DNA of 64,000 nt. Origin: Paramacrobiotus metropolitanus (lineage: Eukaryota; Tardigrada; Eutardigrada; Parachela; Macrobiotidae). How positions within the stretch are numbered: position 1 is the stretch's first letter; every line of letters starts with the position of its first letter. Position numbers and translations under genes: made by a program. The notes below the pieces were generated by a model. The model had not been told where the DNA came from and ran no database searches. It saw only the letters and a list, made by a program, of their open reading frames with translations. The stretch covers positions 372,001-436,000 of the forward strand of contig NW_026570293.1 in NCBI RefSeq assembly GCF_019649055.1. Direction: 5' to 3'. This document shows, piece by piece, positions 22,895 through 35,100 of the stretch.

Positions 22895-24389
22895 ATGAGT
22901 GTGGAAGCTGATTTGTTCGTTAAGATATACCGAGCTGCTGTGCACGGTGGGCTGCATCCCAGCAGCAACATTATCGTCTGTCCATATTCCATCGAGCATA
23001 TTTTAGCAACTCTCTTATTTGGCGCCAAAGACAAACTCCGGGAGGACCTGATGCAACTGCTGTGCTCTGGCAAGCGCTCTGTCGAGGATCTGCGTGCGGC
23101 ATTATCCGTCACGAACGATGATGGAGCATTCAGCCAAGTCAACGCGATTTTCTATAGCAACGCGCTCACCTTGAAGCCATCATTCAAAAACGTCATTTCC
23201 ACAATATCCAAGGTGGTCTTCGTACCCGTAAACTTTGAGGATGCCGTCGCCAGCCGAAAAGCCTACAACGAGTTTCTGCGCGACCATGCCAGCGTCGAGA
23301 TGGCTGCTGTCCTCCCGGAGAGCGACATGGTCAGCGTTCTCGACAACGAAAACACCTGTCTTATAGTGGTTAACATGCTGGACTTCTCCGCGCCCTGGGT
23401 GCGACAATTTGATGAGGAAGACACGGCGGACGGCGTCTTTACCTGTATGAACGGTGACAAAAAGACAGTGCCGTTCCTGGTCTCCGCCTACACGACATGG
23501 CGGTCATTCAACGTCATGGAAAAGACGTCCTCCACCGATCCGCAGATGGTGATTATGGATGCTGCGGAGAAACGCTACAGCATCATGCTCCTCCTTCCGC
23601 CCGACACTGACGGGTTACGCGCATTGGAGGACAGCCTAACGGCCGAACAACTGCGGACATGGCGACAGGAGAGCATTCCGCAGGCGATGGTGCTGTCTTT
23701 ACCGAAGTTTCGCATCACTACCAAGCTGGACCTGCAGAGCTGCATGCTGGCTCTGGGACTGAGCGAGCTGTACACGACCGTAACGGGCTTCTCCGACATG
23801 TTCGGCAGCAGTAGCCTCATCGGCGTCACGGAGTTCCGACAAAGTGTTGTATTCGGTAAGTGGCGCGCTGCATTTGACTGTGCCTGTTTCTGCCGTACTT
23901 CGAGTACTGCCGTCAGTCAAATCAGTCTCTGACCGCTGATACATGGTGTTTTGCGTTAGCATTTATTAACCATGTTCGTTAGGTAGCATACTAATACCGC
24001 AGATTGATACAGTAATGATAGTAATCGATAGAGTAACCGGCTTATATAATGAACAGCATGCATACTGCATAGTGCATCAATGTGAACTTGTAGACACGAT
24101 GCGAACTAGCATTGCGGATCTGTTATGTCGGATGTCATACTATCGTATCATCCTACTATTCATAGATATCATACTATCGTAACACTGCTGATAGTCCTTC
24201 AACTGATCTACGGTTTCAGAATTTGACGAAATGGGCGTTAAATCCCGCGTGGCGACAATGTTTGGAGCAGAATATATGTGTGTCCCTATTCCCCACTTCC
24301 GGGCCAACCGGCCGTTCCTGCTGGTGGTGTGGCATAATCAGCTGGATCTTCCGCTTTTCATCGGACGCGTTATGGATCCCACGGCATAA
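22895..24389 (+). CDS. Serpin-family protein, two exons
   Basis: Exon 1 (22895-23855) and exon 2 (24220-24389) join in phase 1. Serpin signatures: SSNIIVCPYSI (helix B/strand 6B), AVLPESDMVS, LPKFRITTKLDL (strand 2C), GVTEFRQSVVF before the loop, and FRANRPFLLVV with FIGRVMDP at the C-terminus. With the chosen ATG the protein is ~376 residues, normal for an intracellular serpin. An in-frame ATG 16 codons upstream (22847) would extend it; neither start gives a signal peptide. The hinge reads EFDEMGVKSRVAT instead of the usual E-x-x-E-G-T/S followed by small Ala-rich residues. P14 is Val, and Lys and Arg sit in the hinge, which argues against loop insertion and for a non-inhibitory serpin. The exon junction just before the loop is typical for modular loop exchange. 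Confidence 0.85.
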
Positions 24390-25135
24390 AGCCGGCACAG
24401 TCGAGGGAAAAGTCATCCACGTTCTTGCGAATCTCACTGCCGCAGTGGCCGGAAATGGCTTGGTCACTTTGAGCAGAAAACATAGAACTGTAGTTTACTA
24501 CGTCAGGCAAATACGTTACTGCTTCCTTTCATCGAATACGGTAATTCTACTAAAACTTACCAGGGGCATTCCCGACCACTTGGCACTCTGATCAATTCGT
24601 GCTTAGTATCATCAGAATCCTCAGAAATTCTACAATTTTCTTTATAAATCAAATCATCCCCAAGTTAATGACTGGAATTTAGAGATCTCAAACAATTCAA
24701 CGCGGATAAAACGCACTTTAAAAGAAAACAGTCTATAAGAACCTATCTGTAAAAGTCAGCTTAAACAAACTCTGGCCAATCTAAAAATTAATACTGTAAA
24801 GTGGAATAGTTGTGCGGGTCTCAACATCCGGATATCTTCCTGGTCACGTATCTCATAGACTCGTACATGAAGCAGTGCGTGTTATTTATAAGCGTTTGTA
24901 ATGTTAAAATGAGTCATTTTAATTATTGTCCAACGCGCAGGCACTTTTATGTGCGGTGGCTGTGGCCAAAATTAATAAAAATGACGTTTGTAACTTCAAC
25001 TTGAAGTCTTTGAGTACGACTTTTATTTATTGGAAACCTTGAATTACATTATTATATCGAGTAAACATTTCAAAACAGAAACATCGCATCAACGAAAAGC
25101 GGAAACAGGCGGCTGAATTACAGAGAACATCTGTT
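24390..25135. other. Intergenic, no gene recognised
   Basis: Short open frames only; they overlap the serpin 3' region or are AT-rich. No repeat was recognised. Confidence 0.45.
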
Positions 25136-25345
25136 CTAGATTAGCCCAAGATGGTGCTGTTCGGAACAGCAACAGCTTCGGCTGATTTTGAACAAGCCTG
25201 TTCCCAAGATGGATGCAGCGTTTGCCCGTCCAAATTTCGATGCTGATCCTCTGGAGCAGATAGTATCTAGTGCATACTTGCTCGTATTTATCTCTCCTGT
25301 TTCCTGTCGTACCATCTTGCCAAGCTCAGTGAACATTCGAGAGGC
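25136..25345 (-). pseudogene. Relic of RLE-type LINE C-terminus
   Basis: The minus-strand frame reads ELGKMVRQETGEI and, after a diverged stretch, RANAASILGTG. This matches the last ~60 residues of the endonuclease region in the intact element at 36.5-39.4 kb (MGRKTRELTGEA, GNATAVLST) and the fragment at 60.2-60.4 kb (VGKMIRQETGEV, GNAASILGT). It is a short decayed 3' fragment, as expected for 5'-truncated insertions. Confidence 0.65.
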
Positions 25346-25552
25346 AAAATTCCCACGTTCAAGTTGATTTTTTTATGCAGCTACCATGTTCTTCCATAAT
25401 TGTCAAACAAAACAGAACTTTGTCAAACAAAACATTATGAAGACACCAGCATGAAATGACCAATTTCCGAAGAACAACAACTCAAAAGAACACAACACAC
25501 TATTCACAGAAAACAGTAGGAATACCGCGTCGTTTATCCTTGTGGGCAAAGG

Positions 25553-28500
25553 TCACTGATTTGGATGCACGGCGGTGCTGGAGAGCATCAGCTGCGGCTC
25601 CGCATCCAGCGACCGCCCCGGGTGGCGGACGGTCAGATGATAGGCGAACATCCCTCGCCGCACGAATCCCTGCTGACACTCCTCGCACTGGTACGGGAAC
25701 TCAGTGAAATGCTTCATTTTTTGCGGCGGAACGTAGTCTCTATTCTGCGCCACACTTTTGCCACCTGTTGCGTTCTTCCGCCCGTCCACCTTGTCCTTCT
25801 GATGCACCACTTTCTGGTGCTGACGGAGATGCGGCCGCGTGGGGAAGGATTTGCCGCAGTCACATACGTGATGCCGGCCGGCGCTGTGCACCCCTTCCAT
25901 GTGTTTAGAGCGGGCGCTGGAACTTTTGCACATTTTCCCGCAAATATGGCAGGGGCATTCGTTGCTCTCCACGTGTTTCCGGGCGTGGATGCGGAAGTTC
26001 CGGAAGCTCTCTTTGCATTTGATCGGGAATTTTTTGTCGCAGATCGTGCAGACCAACTGGCCATCGACCGAGTGCAACTGCTGCATGTGCTCGTAGAGTT
26101 TCGGCGTCTTAGGGAATTTCGCCTCGCATAATGGACAACTGATGTGGTCGGGCCCGAGATGAGACTGCAAAATTTTGCCTTTTTTAACTTTTTCAATGGT
26201 GTATAAGTGTATATTTTTCGTTAACGTGCTTTCAGTTATTTCCATTTTTCTAGAATTATTTTTTAGTAGTATTTAGTTTTTAAATAGTTTAAAAGCTCTT
26301 CAACTATTTTTTAATTATTTTCAATTATTATAAAACATTATTATCAATTTTTAAATATTTCAAAGATATTTTCAAAGACACGCTTTTAACACTATTGATC
26401 GCTTGAACGATACCGAGTAATATCATGATCTTTGGTCTCATAGTGCTGTACTTAGTGCATTGCACCTGTTGTGTTCATTTTGTAATAATTATTTTCTTAT
26501 GTTTTCGTTTATTAAAGTTAAAAGATTGTGGCGTATTCTTCCGGTCGAAGTATAACTCTCAACAGATCGCAGTACGGTGGCTGCTCTACTGGCTTACAAC
26601 ACTCCGACCGATACGCAAATTGTACATTTAATCACACTTTTCTTATAAATTTTATAGCTCTTCGATAAGTTATTTTAAATTTTATACTTGCCTTGAGATG
26701 CCGCACATAAGGAGGGTTAGACGAGAACTTTTTATGGCACGTGGGGCACTCCAAAGGCTTCTCCGCATCAGTCAGGAGATGTTTATGCTGGATATGGCGC
26801 TCCAGGCGCCGGTAGGAGATGAAGGAGCGTTTACAGCGCGGACACTGGTGTAGATCCTTCCGCGAATGCCGCTCGTCCACGTGCGCGATCAACACCGACC
26901 GGCGGACCGTGGAGAAGGTGCAGGCGGGGCACTGCTGCTCCTCGCCGGTATCCACTGGCAACGTTTTCTCATGCCGCCAGTAGTGGACTTCGCGGACCGT
27001 ACGCGAGATGAATTCCATTTGGCATTCTTCGCATTTTGGATACGGGCATATAATTTTTGGATATGAAGCACTCTTAATCCGCTTCATGCGCCTCGATTTT
27101 ATTGGCCTCAGCGCCGGACCCTAAAAAACAAATATGGGCCTTTTCGTACCTTTAAAAACGAGGAAAATCAACAAAATATTAGCGGTTACTGATATATCGT
27201 TATTCAACAGTTATTTTTTTTATTTTTTTTAATCGGCATTTAATTCTAAAATCCATCTAAAACCAAATTCTGAAAAAACTAAATTTCCTTCGACACTCTC
27301 GGACACCGCTTCGAATCTGAAAAAGCTTGAAACGTAATTAAAATAAAAAAAGGGAGAAATTAAATGAAATCAATGACATATGTCCTTGAGTTTCTTCTAA
27401 CCGTTTTCTTACTTTACTGAATTTAACTGGATCGCCATTTAATTTGATAACTTTTTCAATGGGAGAATGGAGGGAGCGGCAGCATTAAATGAAATTCTGT
27501 TTTTTTGATCTGTTGTTCTTAAACTGTGATGTTACCGCATTTTGTGAAATAAAAAGTCCGTTCACTAGAATCATTAGGAATAGTAACTAAAAAAATGAAT
27601 TTTTCATTTCAAATTGCTCAAATCCGGTTAGAATTCGCCATGGTCTGATTCAATGCTGAAATTATGAAACGTTTGAAATTGTAAATTAAATCCTACCGGC
27701 AATCGATGCTCTTCATCGACATGATCGCACAGCGCCACCCAGGTAACCGCAAAAAAATCGCACTCGGGACAAACGGGAGAAGATTCTCGGGCTTCCCAGA
27801 GCCAGCTGCGATGGCGCAGATGGTGGATGTCGCGCGTGAGGATCTTGCGAAAGCTTGCCGTGCAACCCTGCCGACAGTGGAATTTCTTGCTGCGGTTGCA
27901 GCGGGATGGCGGCCAGATGCGGTGGGAGAGCGCTTTCCCGGACAGAAACGACACGAGCTCTTCATCGCAATGCCGATTATCGCCTCCGTCATCTATTACC
28001 GCTTCGGTTTGCGGCAACTCTGACGAGACACCATCATTTATCGACGCTGCTTCTTCAGTGAACGGCAGCGAATCGGAACAGGTCGGCAATGATTCTGCAA
28101 TGCGCACAACGTACTCGTATAGGTATCAGCAACGGACCGGAAATCACCAAGCTTTTGCAGCAGAAAAATTCAGCAAAATTACAAAAAATTGGTTATCAAG
28201 AAATCTATGGCCAGCGGAATCGAATAACACACAGAAGTGCACATGTAAACACACGACGCACACTGATACTAAGAAACGCCCTTTGAATCAGTAAACAATG
28301 AAAAAGATTTAAAAAACCACGAATAAAATGCCAACTAAAAAAGGGCAAAACCAATTGTCAATACTTCGGCGTTTTTCGCGTTGCGGATACATAATAATAA
28401 TTAATTACAATATTCTATTTCAGTAGAATGATAAAACTTACTTTAGTAATTTTATAATAAAAGAACCAAATAAATTTGGAAATAATAAAATTAAAGAGAG

Positions 28501-31115
28501 CAGAACTCCAGTTTAAATGCCAATAAATAAAACAAAAAATGTAGAATAAACTAAGCAGCAAATGAAAACTAACAGCAAAGATTAGGCTGCTAATTTAAAG
28601 TGTATTGACAGTTTAACACCCACCATGACCGAGCCGCTTCAATCTCCACGCTCCCTCCAGCGTCACCGCCTCCCTGCCGGTGCGCTGCATAAACACGTTG
28701 GCCCTGTTCCAGTCACTGATCATAACGGCCACTTTCTCCTTGATCGATTTCACGGCAAACAGCCCCGCTGTAATTCCACACCGCTCGACAATCCACTCCC
28801 GCGCTATTCTGGCTAATGTGGCTTTATTCTGGTTATCCGACGGAATTTCAGCAGACGGGTCCTTAACGCCCGCGTTCCTCCATTTTTCCAAATTATCATC
28901 GGTCTCCAACCAATCTACTAAAGCGGCTTCATCGGCTTTCGAATAGAGGTGCTTTTTGGCGCGCTTCTTTTTGGCCGATTTCGCAGGTTCCTCCGACGGC
29001 CCTATTTCCGGCACTTCCGCGGAAACATTCACCGCGTTACACGCTGCCGCCATTTCAACCCGCCTCACCGGCTTTTTCGGATTCCGCTGTGGCGACGTCA
29101 TTTCTGGCGGATCACTGGCCGGAAGTCCTGGTAACGATGTTTCCGGGATGACCTCAAACTCGTCAATATTTTTCTCGAGATTCCCCGCGCGGTAGGATTT
29201 CTTGGAACCCGCGACCGGGTGCGACGTTTTGCCCTGCATCTTGGCGATGCGCCGCTGAATGACGTCGGCTTCGAAAGCAAAACATCCTTTCTGGATTAAA
29301 TACTGGGAAATATTACCAGCCACGTCGCTGCTAGTACGGCGACCGGAATCTGGCGTCGCAATCGCGTCACTTTCTACGGCGCGCTGCCATTGCAGAGCAT
29401 TCTCGCCGTTGCGGAACCATTCCGCCAGCCAGTGCTCTTCCATTCGCGACCAACCGTATCCTCTGCGCGGCTTAACACTCACTCGTCGCGTTTTCTTCCC
29501 GGGATTTATTTGCCGATTTATATCCGCATTATGGTTTACGTTGAGGGATACTTTCTCCACATTCCCGCTGACCAGTTCCAGTGCCGTAACAATGGAAGGA
29601 AATAACTGATTGGCATCGGCGGACGCTGCCGCCGTTGGTACACGAGCGGTATTTTCATCGTTTACCGACATACCTTACAAACGCAAACGATCTTTCGAAA
29701 TTTAAACTGAAACAATTCATTGAAGTGATCATACCTTCCGCGTTTGCTGCCAGGGAATAACCCAGATCATCGCCAACAGCTGGGGCAGGATTCTCCAGTC
29801 GACTGGATAAATCAACTTCGTTCTCATTGTTTTCCGACAAGCCTAAAACAACATACGTGCACTTTTGCTGCAAACTAGGTGCTAAAAAGTATACCTTCGG
29901 TAAACGATTCCGGGGAAAGATTTTCTTTGTTGAGGAGTTGGCAGTATTTTGTGGAGTACCAGAAGCAGAGTTCCGTCTCGGCGGGGATGTCCTTAGTGGT
30001 GGCCAGGTAGACGTGGTCGTCCTGTTGGAAGGCGACGAGGTTCTGTTGTTCCGCGTCGACGGCCTCGCGGACGAACTTGATCCAGTTGCACAGATCGTCG
30101 CTCTTCAGGTCGAACACCCGCACACCTGCGTTTTCTCCGCGGGATCCCTTCTTCTCGCGCAGTCCGAAGCGGTGGTCGACGGCGAAGGCGGCCACGGGGT
30201 GCGGCGTGAGGGGGGCCAGTAGCGGGCCGAAGACGCTCGGGTGGGGGATGGCGCGCTTGGCGAAGACACCCGGGTCTGCAATAAACATTTAAAATTAATT
30301 AAGCACACTGTCAGTTGATAAGCCAACGGCTTCTCACCGAGCATTCCTTCCTTCTGCGCGATGTATAATTGAGAAGGCAGACTTCCGTATGCTCGGGCCA
30401 CCGTCGGAGTGTCGCTGATCAGCCGCGAATGCAGCACACACGGTTCATCGTTCCCATTCACGCAGCGTCGACACTGATTGGGATCTGCAGTGCATCATTC
30501 CGTTCTGCTTAACACTCTAACATAAGCATGAAAAATTGACCGTTATACACCGTACCGGAACAATTTTCATCGGTGCTCACGGATGTTTCGCGCAGAGATC
30601 GGCCGAGTTTGGCCAGCTTCGTGCGAGATTCGTTGACGTCTGATAAAGATCCATGGTGTCGTCGTTTCTTGGCAGCAGCTGGGAGTGGAATGTCCTCGGA
30701 CACCTGTCGGTTGCGAGGACGACTGCCACGTTGAGGCAGTGATACAGGCGCAACGGGCACTAGGATGTACGTTGGCAGACCAACGGTCGGGATCGGCGGA
30801 GGAGGCTGATGCAGTTCAACCGCTGCAACCAGCGTCGAAACTTGATCAATGATCAGTAATAGGACAAGTCCGTGTATGATGGACCTATCTACTCTGTACT
30901 TTCGCTGACTGTCTAGCTTCACCGGATCGCCACGGTGCATTATATTAATTAATTACCTCATTACTGAAACATTGCAAGATATACGTAGAAGTGTAACGCT
31001 GATTACTAATCCCGTAATCCGACGATGCAACAGCTAGAAGCCAATGAACAGCGAACTTACAGTTATTTGGATCATCAACAGAATTCGTGTTGCGCTTAGG
31101 CAGTAATCGCTGCAT
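25553..31115 (-). CDS. PRDM-like gene B: PR/SET, 2 SANT-like repeats, C2H2
   Basis: Exons: 31115-31061, 30822-30556, 30484-30338, 30275-29895, 29842-29735, 29673-28624, 28094-27697, 27120-26692, 26164-25553. Phases fit throughout, giving ~1148 residues. The start MQRLLPKRNTNSV is followed by the FILVP-type exon (LPTYILVPVAPV), zinc knuckle, PR/SET (~residues 125-284), and a 36-residue acidic exon absent from gene A (SENNENEVDLSSRLENPAP). Then come two SANT-like repeats (YGWSRMEEHWLAEWF; LYSKADEAALVDWLE) and about eleven C2H2 fingers. The intron after 26692 starts with GC (AAG|GCAAGT), while gene C has GT at the same place. The PR and last exons are almost identical to those of gene C. The likely role is a chromatin-associated DNA-binding regulator, as for gene A. 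Confidence 0.87.
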
Positions 31116-31345
31116 TGTTCAGCATCCATCAAAGAAGATCAAAGCGCGTGCCATAATTTCCCGCAAAATCTGCAGGAAGATCTCAGAAGTGCACATATAA
31201 AAAGGAAAACAACAATTTGTAAGATTCAGTTAAATCTGAAGAAACAAACTTTCGCCAGTGCCAATCTAAAAAAGTGCAAAACAGAATGTTGGTCTCAACT
31301 TCAAGCTCGACACCCGCAGGCGGTAAGCAACTTCCGGTATGTACT
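31116..31345 (-). promoter_or_regulatory. Putative 5' region of gene B
   Basis: It shares blocks with the region upstream of gene A, including a GTGCAC-TTCTGAGATC phrase, AAGGAAAACAACAATTT and a CACCCGCAGGCGGTAAGCAACTTCCGG stretch (quoted only as a landmark). The duplication therefore included the 5' flank. The exact transcription start cannot be seen. Confidence 0.35.
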
Positions 31346-32143
31346 GTATTCCTAATTCACACAGGATACACTACGAGTAAGCATTAATGTACATTTGTAC
31401 TGCATTTGCTGCGCGTGTAACTTTGTAAGTTATTTTGGCATGCAGTTTCCATGTTCCTCCATCAATTCCGTCACGTACTTAAAGTTAAAAGCACTGATGC
31501 ATGCAGAGAGAAAATATATCCATAAGACCAAACCGATAGCTCCACAATGCTTTCTCTCGAGCGAACACAGCGGGTATGAATGTTAGTGTATGAATGTTAT
31601 TGTTCTGCATCACTGAAATGGGGACCGTTATGAACGCCTTAATTGAGCGGTTATCTTATCTTTGTGTTTAGTCATATTGAGCAACGCATGCTTCATGTAC
31701 CCGAATGTCGCATACTAAGCTGAGCCGAACTAATGTCGACAAAACACGCTGACTGCCGATAAACTAGAGTAGTAGTTCTATGAATGGGGCCTCTTCTTCC
31801 GGCAGTACCTCTACTGTAGGGTAGTATCTTGCATCAACACATCAGTCATTAAAAAAAAACAACATTTTGTCAAATAACCCAAGTCCGGGCGGGAATTTAC
31901 AAAACAAAAAACAGTACTGCTATCTGATGGCAGATGAAATAACCGATTTATCAAATGGAAACAACAAAAAGATCACAACACACCAATCACAGAAACAGTA
32001 GGAAAAAAACAGGAAGACTGCATCATTGGCATTCAACCGGTGGTCGCTAGTAAAATTTCTTAGTTTTCTTATGCTCTCTTAGCTGTTAGCTCTTGATTAA
32101 TTTTTCTTTGGATGTTTTGTGAAGGACGATAACAAATCTAAGG
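31346..32143. other. Intergenic between genes B and C
   Basis: AT-rich, with no domain-bearing frame. The right end is the 3' flank of gene C, where the minus strand carries its 3' UTR. Confidence 0.45.
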
Positions 32144-35100
32144 TCACTGATTGGGATGCACGGCGGTGCTGGAGAGCATCAACTGCGGCTCAGCGTCCAG
32201 CGACCGCTCCGGGTGGCGGACGGTCAGATGATAGGCGAACATCCCGCGACGGACGAATCCCTGCTGACACTCCTCGCACTGATACGGGAACTCGGAGTAG
32301 TGCTTCGTTTTCTGCGGCGGAACGTAGTCCTTATTCTGCGCCACACTCTTGCCACCTGTTGCGTTCTTTCGTCCATCCACCTTGTCCTTCTCATGTACCA
32401 CTCTCTTGTGCTGACGAAGATGCCCCCGCGAAGTGAAGGCTTTCCCACAGTCACAGCGATGATGCCGACCGGCGCTGTGCACTCCCTCCATGTGTTTAGT
32501 GCGGGAGCTGGAACGTTTGAAGATTTTGCCGCAAATATTGCACGGGTATTCGTGGTATTCCACGTGGCCCCGGGCGTGGATGCGGAAATTCTTGAAGCTC
32601 TCTTTGCATTTAATGGGCACTTTCCTGTCACAGATGGAACAGACCAGCTGGCCATCCGTTGAGTGCAGCTGCTGCATGTGCTCGTACAGTTTCGGTAATT
32701 TTGGGAATTTCTGCTCGCATAATGGACAGCTGATGCTGTCTGGTCCGAGATGAACCTATAAGAAATATTTAAAACTATGACCTATTATTATTATTATAAT
32801 TACGACACAAGAGCAGACAACCGCAAAGGGACTTCAAGTCCGGTCGAACAAAAAACATTTTTAAATGAAAGTAAAGAACTAAGACAGATTCACAGATTTG
32901 GTAGAAATCTGAAGGCAGGTACAAAACTGGCATCGAGAATTTTAGAGATACAATTACTTTTTCAATGACTTACACATACGATTTGCTTAAGTAAATAATT
33001 AATGTTACGATGTAATTAATTTGTTTATTTAATGAATTATTTTTCGGTTATTTTTCCTTATTTTTATACCTTGAGATGCCGCACAAAAGAAGGGTTGGAA
33101 GAGAATTTCTTATGGCACGTGGGACACTCCAAGGGCTTCTCCGCATCGGACATGAGATGTGTGTGCTGGATATGACGCTCCAGGCGTCGGTAGGAGATGA
33201 AGGAGCGTTTACAGCGCGGACACTGGTGTAGATCTTTCCGCGAATGCCGCTCGTCCACGTGTGCGATCAGCGTCGACCGGCTGACCGTGGAGAAGGTGCA
33301 GGCGGGACACTGCTGCTCCTGGTCGGTATCCTCCGGCAACGTTTCCTCATGACGCCAGTAGTGGACTTCCCGGACCGGACGCGAAATAAATTCCATTTCG
33401 CATTCCTGGCATTTCGGGTAAACGCTGCGCCCGCTTTCGCCTTTGATCCGCTTCACCTTCATCGCTTTCACCGGCTTCGGCCTCCGGTACACACCAAGCA
33501 ACCGGTGCTCGGCATCGACATGGTCGCACAGCGCCATCCAGTCATCCGGAACGGCATCACAGGCGGGACAGACGGGAGTGGACGCGTCCGCCGCCCAGTC
33601 GCCGCGGCGGTGTCGCACGTGGTGGATGTCGCGCAGAAGCGGCGTGGGCAAGCGGGCCTCGCATCCCCGCCGACAGCGGTACTTTTTCACACGGCTCAGG
33701 CGTGGGGGCCAGATGCGGTGGGCGAGGGCTTTGCGGGAGAGAAACGCTAGGATGACGGCCGCGGATTCCTCCTCATCGAGAGCACCATTCCTCATGGCGT
33801 TTACGGCGACGGCGGGAGGCGAAGCGGGAGGTGAATCCTCGACATCCGCTGCATTTTCAGCGTGCTGCGTCGAATCGGCACCGGTCGGCAATGATTCTGC
33901 AATAAGAAATTAAGAAAATTCAATACATACAAGCCTGTCGACAAATTGAGCATTCGAAAAAACAGCGAACATTAGAAATTTACGGGTAACGTTTAAATCC
34001 GTACCACGGCGCGCCACGCCACACGGTTTAAACACGTAGCATGCATTTGACTGGCTGGTGGCTTGGTTGCGATACTTATTAAAGTTTACTCCCGTTTCAA
34101 TAAAAATTTAAAAAATTGGAAGATAAGCAAAAAATGAAAGAAAAAGGGAAACTAAATCGCCGAATGTGAAGCATAATATCCCACCCACCGTGGGCCGCCC
34201 GTTTCAGCGTCCACGCCTCCCCGAACGTTACAGCCTCCTTGCCGGTGCGCAGCAGATACTCATTGGCCGTGTTCCAGTCACTGAGCATAACGGCCACTTT
34301 CTCCTTGATCGCTTTCACGGTAAACAGCCCCGTTGCCGTACCGCACCGCTCCACAATCCACTCCCGCGCTATCTTCCCTAATTCCGTTTTATTCCGACTA
34401 TCCGGTGGAGTTTCCGCGGACGGATCATTAACTCCAGCATTTCGCCATTTTTCCAAATTATCATCGGTCTCCAGCCACTCCACTAACGCGGCTTCATCGG
34501 CTTTTGACCAGCGGTGTGCTTTCCACTGTGTCTTTTCTACCGATGTCCCGTTCACCAATTTGCACTACAAAATATTTGAATTTTAAACGGAAACTGCTTT
34601 AAAAATGATACAAAGAATGCAGGTTTAAAAAACAACCCTCTTGTAGAATAGTTTTTGATTTGCTGTTGAAACACAACAATCACATAACCAAACAAGATTC
34701 AAAGTCAGTGCAAAGCTGTTCAAAGTCAGTATTTTTTTTATTCAGATTATTTTTCTTTCGGTTCTCGCTAAATTTTCCCGCTTTTTTTACAAATAGTTTT
34801 AACTGTTGGAAATTTGGATTAAGGCGATTTTCTTTCAAGTCGGTTCAGAAATGTGATGATTAGACTGTGCAAAGATTTCAAAACCTGGAGTCAAACTGCA
34901 TTTACCCGCTTTTTCGATTTCCGTTGTGGCGACGTCACTTCCGGTGGATCATCCGCGGGTAATGACGTCTCCGGGATAACTTCTCTTTTGCCAACCGTTG
35001 CAACATTTCTTTCAGAATTCGCCGCGCGGTAGAATTTCTTGAGACGCCGAACCGTCGGCAACGCTTTGCCCTGCATCTTGGCGATGCGCCGCAGAATGAC

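Noticed and set aside
25553-26131. Long plus-strand ORFs opposite zinc-finger and PR exons (also 16143-16751, 20491-20904, 32156-32662, 57426-57743)
   Set aside because: They are antisense shadows of GC-rich coding exons, repeated at the same place in each paralogue.
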